A DNA stretch of 64,000 bases from Ignavibacteria bacterium (GCA_016178595.1 JACOSY010000054.1:45783-109782); one strand, 5' to 3'; shown: positions 26,701-36,303, numbered from the stretch's first letter. Numbers and translations are program-made. The notes: generated by a model not told the origin, from the sequence alone.

Positions 26701-26940
26701 TTAACGAACAGTGTCTGAAACGAACGGCAACAACGCAAGGTGGCGCGCGCGTTTAATCGCTTGCACGAGCTGTCGTTGATGCCTGGCACAGGTTCCGGTA
26801 ATGCGCTTTGGGATGATTTTTCCCTGTTCCGATGTAAACCGGAAGAGTTTTTTCTCGTCCTTGTAGTCGATGTACGTTTCCTTGTTGTCGCAAAAGCGGC
26901 AGGTACGACGTTTTTTGATTTGCTGATCTTGCTTTGCCAT
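26701..26940 (-). CDS. rpsR: 30S ribosomal protein S18
   Basis: 79 residues; [20 protein letters not shown] and [15 protein letters not shown] are S18 signatures. It lies between ssb (5-base gap) and rplI (26-base gap). Confidence 0.96.
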   Translation of the reverse strand: MAKQDQQIKKRRTCRFCDNKETYIDYKDEKKLFRFTSEQGKIIPKRITGTCARHQRQLVQAIKRARHLALLPFVSDTVR

Positions 26941-26945
26941 AAATA

Positions 26946-27452
26946 TTATCCTTGCGTTCGGTGTGTTGGGTTTGGTGACTGCTCTTTTAAGAGTTGCGCT
27001 TCTTCGCTGGTTAAAAATTTGTCGAAGGAATCGTCTTCGACAGTCGTTGGTTCATCTTCGCTGTGATGGTTCAGTGGTACGGCCGGGGCCACGTCGAACT
27101 GTACGCCTTTCTTGTTGAGGAACTGGATATGCCTTGCCTTAATCTCAACGATATTCCGGGTATGCCCGTCGTCGCTCTTAAAGACGTGGCTTTGGAGCTC
27201 GCCGTCGATCAAGACCGCACTTCCCTTCTTCAATCGGTTGGCGCAGCTTTCGGCTAATTTATTCCAAGCAACTACGCCGACATAACAAACTTCCTCTTGC
27301 CACTGGTTATTCGCATCACGGTATTTCCGGTTCGAAGCTACGGAAAAGTTCACGACCGGTGTCCCGTTCGTTGTTTGGCGGAAAATTGGATCTTTAGTCA
27401 GGTTACCGGCAATAACGACGCTGTTCAGCTCAGGCATTTTCAAGTCTGCCAT
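26946..27452 (-). CDS. ssb: Single-stranded DNA-binding protein
   Basis: About 168 residues from [10 protein letters not shown]. The OB fold covers about 8-110 ([18 protein letters not shown], then [17 protein letters not shown]). The C-terminus lacks the usual acidic DDDIPF tip and ends in PNPTHRTQG, which is odd because that tip recruits replication and repair partners; an acidic run ([16 protein letters not shown]) sits about 30 residues earlier. An upstream frame to 27479 is open, but homology and rpsF spacing favour 27452. Confidence 0.92.
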   Translation of the reverse strand: MADLKMPELNSVVIAGNLTKDPIFRQTTNGTPVVNFSVASNRKYRDANNQWQEEVCYVGVVAWNKLAESCANRLKKGSAVLIDGELQSHVFKSDDGHTRNIVEIKARHIQFLNKKGVQFDVAPAVPLNHHSEDEPTTVEDDSFDKFLTSEEAQLLKEQSPNPTHRTQG

Positions 27453-27503
27453 AATCGTTCCTCGAGGAATATTGAACAATAGTCAGCGTGGATATGACGA
27501 TTC

Positions 27504-27944
27504 TCATTTTGCCGGACTGTTTTCCGGGGTTTCATCCGCGAAGAGAGGTTCTCGCAACACTTCTGCCGGTGGAGAAGTGACTGCGGTGGGTACCGCCTCG
27601 GGCTGCTGCATCTGGACAACGGATTGCAAGCGAGCGTTGAGCGCACGCTCGTCTAACCGGATGGTCAAGAACCGAAGAATGTTTTCATCGAGCGAATAGA
27701 TTCGTTCGAGCTGCTCAACGACAAGACCTGGTGCATCGAATTCAATATTGGCGTAGAAGCCGTTGTTCTTCTTCTTGATCGTGTATGCGAGGCGTTTACG
27801 GCCCCAACGGTTGAATGCCGTGATTTCACCGCCGTTACGGGTGATAACTTCCTGGATGTGATTGATAAGGGCGTCTATCTGAGTATCCTCGAGAGAGGCG
27901 TTAATGATAAACGTCGTTTCGTAGGGCTGTTTGGTTTGAGCCAT
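27504..27944 (-). CDS. rpsF: 30S ribosomal protein S6
   Basis: 146 residues. The S6 core is complete (YETTFIINASLEDTQIDALI, then RWGRKRLAYTIKKKNNGFY). The tail after about residue 105 is a Glu/Pro/Ala-rich extension, common in FCB S6 proteins and unlike the Glu tail of E. coli S6. It heads the ribosomal block with ssb. Confidence 0.95.
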   Translation of the reverse strand: MAQTKQPYETTFIINASLEDTQIDALINHIQEVITRNGGEITAFNRWGRKRLAYTIKKKNNGFYANIEFDAPGLVVEQLERIYSLDENILRFLTIRLDERALNARLQSVVQMQQPEAVPTAVTSPPAEVLREPLFADETPENSPAK

Positions 27945-28023
27945 GATGATCCCTTTGGTCGTTGAATAATGATCCCTGAATAATTGTCTGCTGGTGCAGA
28001 ATCAAATTCAGAGATAGGGTGAA

Positions 28024-28623
28024 TTATACTTCTGATCCACTGAAGCGGTTCACTGCCGCTTTGATACTTTCTGTAGCTGCGACAAGCACGGCATCGCGTG
28101 CCCGCTCGATCATTTTCTGTACAACGTCTCGCTCGCCTTTTTCGAAAGGAGTGAGGACGTAACGGGCCATTTCTTTCTTATTGCCCGGCATCGTTTCTCC
28201 TCCGATGCCACACCGCATTCGAGGAAAATCTTCGGATTGCAGGTGGTAAATGATAGAATACAATCCATTGTGTCCGCCATCGCTTCCCTTTATTCGCAAT
28301 CGAAGCGTCCCGAGAGGGAGGTGAAAATCGTCTACCACGACGAGTATTTGACGTAACAAGAGATTATACTGGGCAACAATCTCATGCGTTGCGATCCCTG
28401 AGTTATTCATGTACGTCAACGGCTTCACCAGAACAAGGTCTTGCGTACGCAGGGATTTCGACCCGACCATGTATTCTCCGGGACCGGAGTGAAGATCTAT
28501 ATTGAGCGCTTCGGCAACCGCATCGATAACTCTGAAGCCGATGTTGTGACGCGTTCCGTCGTACTCAGAGCCTGGATTGCCGAGACCGATGATGAACTTA
28601 GCCCCGGTGTCATCCGGACACAC
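28024..28623 (-). CDS. pth: Peptidyl-tRNA hydrolase
   Basis: 199 residues. The catalytic His is H26 in GTRHNIGFRV; the substrate Asp lies in VVVDDFHLPLGTLR, and GSDGGHNGLYSI is the third family motif. It frees tRNA from stalled peptidyl-tRNA. The GTG start directly abuts the rplY stop (TAAGTG), so the two are translationally coupled. Confidence 0.95.
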   Translation of the reverse strand: MCPDDTGAKFIIGLGNPGSEYDGTRHNIGFRVIDAVAEALNIDLHSGPGEYMVGSKSLRTQDLVLVKPLTYMNNSGIATHEIVAQYNLLLRQILVVVDDFHLPLGTLRLRIKGSDGGHNGLYSIIYHLQSEDFPRMRCGIGGETMPGNKKEMARYVLTPFEKGERDVVQKMIERARDAVLVAATESIKAAVNRFSGSEV

Positions 28624-29346
28624 TTATTTCTTCTTCTCTTCTTTCTTCTTCTCTTCCTTTACAGGAGGAGCGGGTTCGGCCTTTTTCTCACTGCCGGCTT
28701 CGCCTTCCGCGCCTTCTTCAGGCTTCTTGCCCTTGCCAATGACTTCGGGTTCTACGAGTCCTTCAGCAGGCGCTGCGGCAGGTGTCTCTTCCTTCTCTAC
28801 TGTCGGCGGAATCACACCAACAATTGTAGTGTCTTCATCTTCCTCGATGGTCACGTTCTCGATCTTGAGGTCGCGAACGTGAATAAAGTGGTTAATCTTC
28901 AGTTCTCCGGCGTTTACTTCAACGTGATCCGGGATATGGCGCGGCAGGCAGAAAATTCTGAGTTTGTGCACGAAGTGTTGAAGGATGCCGCCATCACGAA
29001 CGCCGACCGGTATTCCGCCGGTAATCGCGATCGGGACTTCTATGCTAATCTCTTCGTCTTCCCGAAGACCCTGAAGATCGAAGTGGATCGTACGATCCGT
29101 CACCGGATCGAACTGCATATCACGGAGAATGCAACTCTTCGTGTCGCCATTATTCAATGTGAGGTTAATGAGATGTGTTTCGGAGGTATAGATAAGAGGT
29201 TTCAGACTCTTCTCCGGAACAGTGATTGGAATATTCTTTTCACCGTGAATGTAGAAGATGCCTGGTACTTTTCCGTCCCGGCGCAAAGCACGGGAACGCC
29301 TGCCTATCTGATTTCTCACTTCTGCTTGTAGTGTCACTTCACGCAT
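28624..29346 (-). CDS. rplY: 50S ribosomal protein L25/Ctc (long form)
   Basis: 240 residues. The N-terminal 5S-rRNA-binding domain (VRNQIGRRSRALRRDGKVPGIFY) is followed by the TL5 C-terminal beta domain (ISIEVPIAITGGIPVG), and then a Lys/Glu/Ala/Pro tail of about 45 residues. The Ctc form is typical outside Enterobacteria. It lies between prs and pth, a widely conserved order. Confidence 0.94.
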   Translation of the reverse strand: MREVTLQAEVRNQIGRRSRALRRDGKVPGIFYIHGEKNIPITVPEKSLKPLIYTSETHLINLTLNNGDTKSCILRDMQFDPVTDRTIHFDLQGLREDEEISIEVPIAITGGIPVGVRDGGILQHFVHKLRIFCLPRHIPDHVEVNAGELKINHFIHVRDLKIENVTIEEDEDTTIVGVIPPTVEKEETPAAAPAEGLVEPEVIGKGKKPEEGAEGEAGSEKKAEPAPPVKEEKKKEEKKK

Positions 29347-29357
29347 GATGAATCCTC

Positions 29358-30305
29358 TTATCCTTTATCAATATCAAAAAGTGAACTAATTGACTGATTC
29401 TTAAATCCTCGCATGATGGCTTCCGCAAAAATATCTGCCACTGTCAGGACTTCGAACTTTTCCGCTTCCTCACACTTCGAGTTGAGTGCAATTGAATCGG
29501 TTACGTACAGTTTTGAAATTGCCGATCGCCCAATTCTCTCCTGTGCACGGCCGGACAGAAGTGGATGTGTGCACGCACCGTAAATTTTTCTCGCGCCAGC
29601 ATTCTTCAGAGCTTCCGTGGCTCCGCAGAATGTTCCGCCGGTGTCAATCATATCGTCGACGATCAGGATGTTTCGCCCTTTCACTTCGCCGATAATGTTC
29701 ATGACCTCGGCTTTGTTCGGTTTCGGGCGTCGCTTATCGATCATGATCAGATCGGCACTGAGCCGCTGTGCAAATGCTCGCGCCATTTTGATGCCGCCAA
29801 CATCGGGCGAGACAACCGTCAGATTTGGAATCCGCTTCTTCAGAAAGAACGAAATGTACACCGCAGATGAATACAAATGATCAAGAGGAATATCGAAGAA
29901 TCCCTGGATCTGCGGTGCATGTAAATCCATCGTGATCACACGATCGATGCCTGCAGCCGTTAGCAACTTTGCCACAAGTTTCGCCGTGATGGCAACACGT
30001 GGCTGGTCTTTCCTATCCTGTCTTGCGTACCCGAAGTAAGGAATCACTGCCGTGATCTTTCGTGCAGACGCTCGTCGCGCCGCATCGACCATGATCAGCA
30101 ACTCCATCAAGTTCTCGGCCGGGGGATTGGTTGACTGGATGATGAAAAGGTCGCTGCCCCGTATATTCTCAGAGTATTTTACCCAGATTTCGCCGTCACT
30201 AAAATTACGAATCTGGCACTCACCGAGTGACTGCCCAATACGCTTGGCAATCTTTTCGGCGAGTCGAGGATTCGACCGCCCGGCAAATAGTTTCAATACA
30301 GGCAT
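29358..30305 (-). CDS. prs: Ribose-phosphate pyrophosphokinase
   Basis: 315 residues, complete. ATP and Mg sites: RQDRKDQPRVAITAK and TMDLHAPQIQGFFDIP; the PRPP loop is ILIVDDMIDTGGTFCGA. It makes PRPP for nucleotide, His and Trp synthesis. It is the first gene after the promoter at 30390 and leads prs-rplY-pth-rpsF-ssb-rpsR-rplI. Confidence 0.96.
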   Translation of the reverse strand: MPVLKLFAGRSNPRLAEKIAKRIGQSLGECQIRNFSDGEIWVKYSENIRGSDLFIIQSTNPPAENLMELLIMVDAARRASARKITAVIPYFGYARQDRKDQPRVAITAKLVAKLLTAAGIDRVITMDLHAPQIQGFFDIPLDHLYSSAVYISFFLKKRIPNLTVVSPDVGGIKMARAFAQRLSADLIMIDKRRPKPNKAEVMNIIGEVKGRNILIVDDMIDTGGTFCGATEALKNAGARKIYGACTHPLLSGRAQERIGRSAISKLYVTDSIALNSKCEEAEKFEVLTVADIFAEAIMRGFKNQSISSLFDIDKG

Positions 30306-30389
30306 TCGAGAAATGAGTGCAGGGTAGAAAATCTTTACCGATTGCCGAAAAGCGCTGGATTCGCAGCTTTTTGGAGTAATTGGGTATTT

Positions 30390-30418
30390 AATATAATGAA
30401 AATCCCCTTCTCCTGCAA
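30390..30418 (-). promoter_or_regulatory. prs operon promoter
   Basis: Minus strand: TTGCAG (complement of 30413-30418), 17 bases, TATATT (complement of 30390-30395). The start is expected near 30383, a leader of about 78 bases. Confidence 0.7.
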
Positions 30419-30470
30419 GGATTATCTAAGGAGTATTACGTGAAAGGTGGAGTGTTTGATTGGAAGATCA

Positions 30471-30498
30471 GTGAGAGGTGGTGACAACCACCTCTCAC
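30471..30498. terminator. Hairpin after the large T9SS gene
   Basis: GTGAGAGGTGG (30471-30481) pairs with CCACCTCTCAC (30488-30498), an 11-base perfect stem with a 6-base loop. It lies 15 bases past the stop of the gene ending at 30513. No T run follows on the minus strand, so termination is only likely, not certain. Confidence 0.5.
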
Positions 30499-30512
30499 CG
30501 TAATGAAATCTT

Positions 30513-33500
30513 CTACTTGAGAAGGAGCATCTTCCTCGATTCCAGAAATTTGCGACCGTCCAATCCAAGTGCGATGCACCTGTAGAAATATACGCCCGAG
30601 CTGAAATTTGATGCATCGAAGGTCGTGGTATGTGTTCCTGCTGCGTATAACTGATTATCGGAAAGGACGGCAACCTCCTGTCCAAGTAGATTATACACTT
30701 TGATCGAGACGAACGCATCGATCGGCAGATCGAAGAGGATGCTGGTTGTCGGGTTGAAGGGATTCGGATAATTCTGCTTAAGTGAAAAGCGTTCCGGGAT
30801 GATTGGATTCATCTCCACCGTGAAAGCAATTCTTGTTACCCTGGGATCAGAAATCTCAAAGGAGCCGTCGATCCCTGACTCTGAGTGATAAAGTACTTTC
30901 CCATTCGCCGCATTATGGAATGTCACGGCACTGACGCGCTGCTGCTGAAATCTCCAACTGATCTTTACCGGAAAAGAGGTTGTTTGCAGCCGGATTGTCT
31001 CGGAGAGTTGGCGTTGAGTGCCTACCATAACCATCGACCCTGTTGCGAAGCGAACATCGAATGCACCCGATGGCGGTGATGGCGGCATCTGAAAAAATTC
31101 ACTCTTGAACGTAGATGATGGTGGTGCCCCAAAGTACAGTCTTTGTTGATTTCCAGAGCGCTCCATCACAATGAGAGTATTTAATTTACTCACCTCTGCG
31201 GCTGAAGCATCGATGTCGGTTTGTTTTGGAAGCGTTCCGCTTGATTTAAGTACGAGCATGCCGCTCACAGAGGTTTTTACCCAATACCCCCGCGAGGGAA
31301 TTAGTGTATCTGCCGGGGTGTATCCATTCTGGAATTGGAAATAGTTGCTAATCACGATTCCGGAAGGTACCTGCGCGATGGACGACTTTGGGATGGGAGT
31401 ACTTCCCGCACCGATCATATTCCATCCATCGATTACGGAAATGGAGTCAGTTGCTTGGAGTGAACCTTCGAAGCCAATTGCTTGGGTGGTCCCGAACCTA
31501 ATCCAATAACCGCGACCGATATGCAGCGTATCTTCGACATAGTATCCTCCGTCATAGCCGAATGCTTCTGATATCGCGGATGGAAACGTCGTGATGCGCC
31601 TCCCGTCGTTTGCAGGTTTCAGCGGCAGTGACATCATATTCCACCCGGTGTTGAACGGATAGTAGAGTGGGATTTTGTGTACGATTTCGATCGGTGACAT
31701 GCCCGTGTTCGTTACCAGCAACAATTCCTCCATTTTCATGTTGATGTTGAACTGGCCTCCATGTGTTGCCTGGTCCCGAATAAAGAATGTCCCCAAAGGG
31801 AGATCGGTTTTCTTCCAACAAACTGCCATTGGATAACCGGCTGGACCAGGCTGGATCGAGAATTTATACGTACGCTGTTGGTTCACAGTAGTGAGAAGCG
31901 CCCGAATGTCTGTCTTGGACTCTTCGGATGATGGGAGTGTCCAGCGAAGGTCAAAAATTCCGTAATCTGGTGTTGGGCCCAACGGACTCTCTCCCCAATA
32001 AGGATCGATTCCATCCGTTGCGCCATCGGTTGCACCAAATATCAGCGCGTCGGTGATGTTCCCATGATCTGTGATGATAAGACTATCCGTGAATTCGTAT
32101 GGGTGGAGCGGGTAATAATCCCACCGTCCAAAGTACCAATTTGAGAACCTCTTGACAGAGTCGAGCGAAATGGCAACGAGGTCACTGTCGAGAAAATCGT
32201 ATCGTCCCATATTGAACAGAACCCCGCTGGAGTCCCGGAACAAAGAAAGATTATCTATGCTGATTTTCGATTCAGACGTGTCATATCGAAGGGACATAAA
32301 TGTGAGATAGTTGTTCCCTCCCATGGCGTTAATCGTGTAGAATCGACGGGCAAAGAGTGTGTCAGGAAGACCGGGAGGAAGTGTGTTGGGATTCGTTGTC
32401 ATGATAACGGTATCGGGCAACGTTCCAATCGGGTAAAATTGCAAGAAGGAGACCGAGCTCTCAAAGCGATATGGCTGCGTCGAGCCTTGCTGAATGGCTC
32501 GCTTGACTGTGCCCGCGGTAACAATTCCAGGACCTTCAAGTGCGCCAGGATCGGGATTCGAAATGGTCAGTGTGTCAAGAGTGCGGAGAACCAAATTCGA
32601 GAAAATATCTAAATTATTCTTGATGGTAACATTACCGGTAGTTTGCATGAGAGCATTTGGGCCGAGCACCATATTATTGAACGTTCCTTTCACTTGTCCG
32701 GGACCGGTAAACACGATCGTCGAGCCTCCGGGGATAAACTGTCCGTTGAAGCTCGTCAAGAAATTCCCTCCGGTCAGTATCTCTGTGTGTGCCGCAGACT
32801 CGAATTCGAATGTCCCGAACATCGTAACGTTGCTCTTGATAACCATATTGGCAATACCGCTACCTACGGTGAGCTTCGCTCCCGCTGCAATCGTCAATGC
32901 ACCAATTATAACTTGCTGGTCAGTTCCTTGAATTACGGGGTTGGTTGATGTTGGGGGGATGTAGATGCTGTCCAATTTCAGCGGGACGCCGACCGGATTC
33001 CAGTTCCCACCGCTGTACCACGACGCGTCTATTGCTCCCGTCCAGACGCGTAATGGAAGAGGCGAGATGCCCGAACAAATAATTGTCCCGCCGTATCCCG
33101 CCGCGATTACTACTCCTCCTGAGGATGCATGAACCGCCTGGATCTCAAAGAAAGGGTGACTTGTAATGATGGGTTGTGGATTCCATGTTATTCCGCCATC
33201 ATATGAGCTAACGATGGTACCTTCATCACCTGCTGCCCAACCCATCTGACCGTTGATAAAGCTTATGCCAATGAGATTCTCATCTATGTTCGATGTTCGA
33301 ATCGTCCAGGTAGTACCGCCATCGGTGGTGGAAAGGATTGTTCCGAGATCGCCTGCGATCAGCACTCTATCTTGATCGATAACATCGAGTGTATTGAGCG
33401 TGCGAAAGGTTCCGCTCGATTGAGATATCCAAGTTACTCCACCATTGGTCGTTTTCAAGATTGTTCCCCCGTACCCGACTGTCCAACCGATACTCGGCGT

Positions 33501-34865
33501 AGCAAACTTCACACGGAGTAGTGTCGCGGCAACGTGGCTGGTTTCGGCAAGCCATGTCGACCCAGCGTTTGTGGTGGCGAGAATCGTGCCGAAGTCTCCC
33601 ACAGTCCACCCTGCTAACGAATTTGCAAAATAGACCGAGTAAAGCGCCGGGTCGGTATGGGAATGCTGTTCAACCCAGGTAATGCCGCCATTAGTGGTCT
33701 TGAGGATCGATGCGCTGTCGCCCACACACCAGCCGAGAAGATCAGTTGCGAAGTAGACGCCAAACAAAGGCTGGTAGGTGCCGCTCGTCTGTTTCGCCCA
33801 AGTTCTTCCGCCGTCAGTCGTTAAGGCGATTGTACCGAGATCTCCAACGGCATAGGCGCGTTGCGTGTTTCTGAAATGGATTGCGTACAGGTCATATTTC
33901 ACGCCGGTGGTTATTGACGTCCAGTTCGTACCATCGGTGGTTTTCATCATTGTTCCATAATCACCGACAGCGAAGCCGGCTGATGATGCTGGCGCAAATG
34001 AGATACCGTATAGATCATTGAACGTTGTGGTGGACTGTATGAACCAATCAGTACCTCCGTTGGTTGTCTTCAAAACCACTCCGTAGGACCCGGCGGCCCA
34101 TCCGGTTTGTGCAGTGACAAATTGAATTCCATAGAGGGTGAGATCTGTTGGTGAAATGCCTGGTGTCCACGATGCACCACCGTTGACTGAACGAAGGATT
34201 GCCCCGAACGATCCGACAGCATAACCAAGAGAGGCCGTTGGGAATGAAATGGAGTAGAGTGTTTGACTGGACCCTGTAGGCAAACTGGTCCACGTGATAC
34301 CGGCATTCGTTGTTTGAAGAATTGTCCCGTTTCCTCCAACTGCCCATCCGAGTGTGGGTGACTTGAAGTACAGTCCGAAAAGTGCTGCCGTCGTATGGCT
34401 TGATTCGGCAACCCACGTTGTTCCTCCATCAATTGTCTGGTAAATGGTTCCTCCACTTCCGGCGACCCACCCAGTCGTTGGAGAAACAAAACTCACTGCG
34501 AAAAGATCCTGTGATGCACTAAGGTATTGTGCGCTCCATGTCGAGCCGCCATCAGTGGTCTTCAGTACTACTCCGTACTCGCCTACCACCCACCCAATGG
34601 AAGCATTGACGAACGACGTTGCAAGGAACTGGTCCTCGATTCCGGCAACCGTATGTTCCACTTGCCAGGTATTACCGCCATCGCTTGTCCGCAAGATCGT
34701 TCCCAATTCTCCGACAGCTACCGCGGTCTCAGGGCTGACCGTGTAGACGGCATTGAGGAGGTTACCCTGAGGAAGTGGGTTAACCCATTGCCACGGCGTC
34801 TGCTGTGCAAGCACTGCCACGAATGGCATAGTAAGAAGAACAATGAGGAGAATAACGTGCTTCAT
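30513..34865 (-). CDS. Large T9SS protein with YCF48/BNR-like repeats
   Basis: 1450 residues. A signal peptide (MKHVILLIVLLTMPFVAVLAQ) is followed by about 13 repeats of roughly 43 residues between about 25 and 615, each with an Asp- or Asn-box such as TTDGGTTW and a GWxxGxxGTIL strand, folding as beta-propellers like YCF48 or sialidase. From about 622 a strand-rich region follows (LRVWTGAIDASWYSGGNW), then WNMMSLPLKPAND and GWNMIGAG repeats, and a T9SS sorting domain (YPNPFNPTTSILFDLP, SGVYFYR, KMLLLK). It is secreted to the cell surface. Partner and function are unknown; a role in adhesion or carbohydrate binding is a guess. Confidence 0.85.
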   Translation of the reverse strand: MKHVILLIVLLTMPFVAVLAQQTPWQWVNPLPQGNLLNAVYTVSPETAVAVGELGTILRTSDGGNTWQVEHTVAGIEDQFLATSFVNASIGWVVGEYGVVLKTTDGGSTWSAQYLSASQDLFAVSFVSPTTGWVAGSGGTIYQTIDGGTTWVAESSHTTAALFGLYFKSPTLGWAVGGNGTILQTTNAGITWTSLPTGSSQTLYSISFPTASLGYAVGSFGAILRSVNGGASWTPGISPTDLTLYGIQFVTAQTGWAAGSYGVVLKTTNGGTDWFIQSTTTFNDLYGISFAPASSAGFAVGDYGTMMKTTDGTNWTSITTGVKYDLYAIHFRNTQRAYAVGDLGTIALTTDGGRTWAKQTSGTYQPLFGVYFATDLLGWCVGDSASILKTTNGGITWVEQHSHTDPALYSVYFANSLAGWTVGDFGTILATTNAGSTWLAETSHVAATLLRVKFATPSIGWTVGYGGTILKTTNGGVTWISQSSGTFRTLNTLDVIDQDRVLIAGDLGTILSTTDGGTTWTIRTSNIDENLIGISFINGQMGWAAGDEGTIVSSYDGGITWNPQPIITSHPFFEIQAVHASSGGVVIAAGYGGTIICSGISPLPLRVWTGAIDASWYSGGNWNPVGVPLKLDSIYIPPTSTNPVIQGTDQQVIIGALTIAAGAKLTVGSGIANMVIKSNVTMFGTFEFESAAHTEILTGGNFLTSFNGQFIPGGSTIVFTGPGQVKGTFNNMVLGPNALMQTTGNVTIKNNLDIFSNLVLRTLDTLTISNPDPGALEGPGIVTAGTVKRAIQQGSTQPYRFESSVSFLQFYPIGTLPDTVIMTTNPNTLPPGLPDTLFARRFYTINAMGGNNYLTFMSLRYDTSESKISIDNLSLFRDSSGVLFNMGRYDFLDSDLVAISLDSVKRFSNWYFGRWDYYPLHPYEFTDSLIITDHGNITDALIFGATDGATDGIDPYWGESPLGPTPDYGIFDLRWTLPSSEESKTDIRALLTTVNQQRTYKFSIQPGPAGYPMAVCWKKTDLPLGTFFIRDQATHGGQFNINMKMEELLLVTNTGMSPIEIVHKIPLYYPFNTGWNMMSLPLKPANDGRRITTFPSAISEAFGYDGGYYVEDTLHIGRGYWIRFGTTQAIGFEGSLQATDSISVIDGWNMIGAGSTPIPKSSIAQVPSGIVISNYFQFQNGYTPADTLIPSRGYWVKTSVSGMLVLKSSGTLPKQTDIDASAAEVSKLNTLIVMERSGNQQRLYFGAPPSSTFKSEFFQMPPSPPSGAFDVRFATGSMVMVGTQRQLSETIRLQTTSFPVKISWRFQQQRVSAVTFHNAANGKVLYHSESGIDGSFEISDPRVTRIAFTVEMNPIIPERFSLKQNYPNPFNPTTSILFDLPIDAFVSIKVYNLLGQEVAVLSDNQLYAAGTHTTTFDASNFSSGVYFYRCIALGLDGRKFLESRKMLLLK

Positions 34866-35248
34866 TGGTCGCCCCGCGAAGAAGTTATTTGAATGGAATA
34901 ATTTGTTTTATCAAGACCATCATTTCTCGAATGCGAGCTATCCCGATCGGTTGATGTAGAGAAACCGCTTCATCAAATGAAGTTCCCCAACGAACGCTGT
35001 ATCGTGTGAACGTACCGGTGAGAATGCGAACCCTCTTCCGAAGTACATTCCATGCAGTCGTATCTGTGATCGGAGCGTCGCGGGGAACGTTCTGGCCAAC
35101 AGGCGAATGAACAGGGGAATGAGCAGGCTCAGTCTGAAGAGACTAAGGTTCATGTCGGGAAATGGTTTGTGGATTTAGGCCAATGATAAATAGCTTCAAT
35201 CTAAATATAGAGAATGTATTCTTGAATCTCAATACCTTTTTACTTTTG

Positions 35249-35361
35249 GTGCTGTCCTAATTTTATTTTAATTTTAAACGCGGAGACGCAAAGTATGCCG
35301 AGAAATGCAGGAAATGTGTCGTCTTTGCGTTATCGAAGCATAAACCAGATTAGGACAGTAC
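35249..35361. repeat. 113-base MITE-like element with nested inverted repeats
   Basis: Ends: GTGCTGTCCTAAT (35249-35261) and ATTAGGACAGTAC (35349-35361), complementary at 12 of 13 positions. A second inverted pair lies inside: ACGCAAAG (35286-35293) and CTTTGCGT (35323-35330). There is no coding frame. The arrangement is that of a small non-autonomous element. Confidence 0.6.
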
Positions 35362-35408
35362 TTTACTTTTTAGACTTACCGAACGATTTTCGCAAAAAAT
35401 GATTGCTC

Positions 35409-35437
35409 TTGACAAAAGAGGCATCTTTTCGTATTTT
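35409..35437 (+). promoter_or_regulatory. Promoter of the hydrolase gene, predicting a leaderless mRNA
   Basis: TTGACA at 35409-35414, 17 bases, TATTTT at 35432-35437. The ATG lies at 35446, only 8 bases after the -10, so transcription should start at or within a few bases of it. No Shine-Dalgarno sequence is present. Confidence 0.65.
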
Positions 35438-35445
35438 CTCTTTGA

Positions 35446-36303
35446 ATGAGCATCTCCAGAATCGTCCGGAAGGGCTTCGCGCTCCTCAATGCTTCCGGTG
35501 ATCCCATATACGGCGATATCCGATATAGTATCTCAACTCCGAAGGTGCCGGTTGTTATCATCTGCCACAGTTTCATGGCGTTCAAAGATTGGGGTTTTTT
35601 CCCGTATGCTGCAGAGAAACTTGCCGAGGCGGGATTTGTATCGATCGTGTTCAACTTCTCTCATAATGGCGTGATTGATCATGGGAATCGCATCACGGAC
35701 TTGACGAAATTTGAGCAGAATACGTTTCACCTGGAACTTTCGGATCTCGGATCTGTTCTCGATGCAGTTTCGCGGGGGGAAATCGGTGCGCATTGGATCG
35801 ATGTCGAGCGCGTTGCCTTGCTCGGACATTCGCGCGGCGGCGGAATTTCAATCGTGAAGACAGCCTCTGACGAGCGTGTTCGGGCGCTTGTTACATGGTC
35901 GGCAATTTCAACATTCGATCGGTGGACCGACCACCAGAAAGCTCGATGGCGATCGCTTGGTTATTTGCCGTTAGCGAAGGATTCAACGACGAGCCCATTG
36001 TGTCTCGGGCTGAAGCTGCTGGATGATTACGAGCAACATGCAAGCGAATTGAGTATCGTTGATGCAGCACGGAGCATTTCAATTCCGTGGCTGCTTCTGC
36101 ACGGCAAAGCTGACGTAACCGTCCAGCCTCATGAAGCAGAGACCTTGTATCGGGCCTCGAACAATGCGACAACAGATCTGATGCTGTTGGATTCAGTCGG
36201 GCATCTTTACAATGCGGCATCGCCGAACGAAGATCATTACCGATCATTCAATATCATTCTTCATCGAACAACAGATTGGCTACACCGACATCTTTCACAA
36301 TAG
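35446..36303 (+). CDS. Alpha/beta hydrolase
   Basis: 285 residues. Oxyanion-side strand VPVVIICHSFMAFKDWGFFPYAA, nucleophile elbow GHSRGGG (Ser near residue 128), an acid in LLLHGKADVTVQPHEAETLY, and the His in SVGHLYN near 250. The pattern fits the dienelactone-hydrolase or acyl-peptidase-like branch. The substrate is unknown. bioY follows after 8 bases, but BioH-type demethylation of pimeloyl-ACP is not supported by more than that proximity. Confidence 0.82.
   Translation: MSISRIVRKGFALLNASGDPIYGDIRYSISTPKVPVVIICHSFMAFKDWGFFPYAAEKLAEAGFVSIVFNFSHNGVIDHGNRITDLTKFEQNTFHLELSDLGSVLDAVSRGEIGAHWIDVERVALLGHSRGGGISIVKTASDERVRALVTWSAISTFDRWTDHQKARWRSLGYLPLAKDSTTSPLCLGLKLLDDYEQHASELSIVDAARSISIPWLLLHGKADVTVQPHEAETLYRASNNATTDLMLLDSVGHLYNAASPNEDHYRSFNIILHRTTDWLHRHLSQ

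Larger units (their letters stand above)
34866..35445. other. 580-base intergenic region
   Basis: No convincing gene. A 71-codon frame (minus, 34938-35153) with a hydrophobic start is probably chance. The right half holds the MITE-like element at 35249-35361 and a promoter for the hydrolase at 35409-35437. The left part includes the divergent upstream region of the gene starting at 34865, with a weak minus-strand TTGATA, 17 bases, CAAATA. Confidence 0.6.

Noticed and set aside
28441..29331. A 296-codon plus-strand frame opposite pth and rplY
   Set aside because: Same reason: antisense to two secure genes, and no family resemblance.
34938..35153. A 71-codon minus-strand frame with a hydrophobic start
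   Set aside because: No ribosome site, no recognisable fold, and it lies in a gap with repeats.
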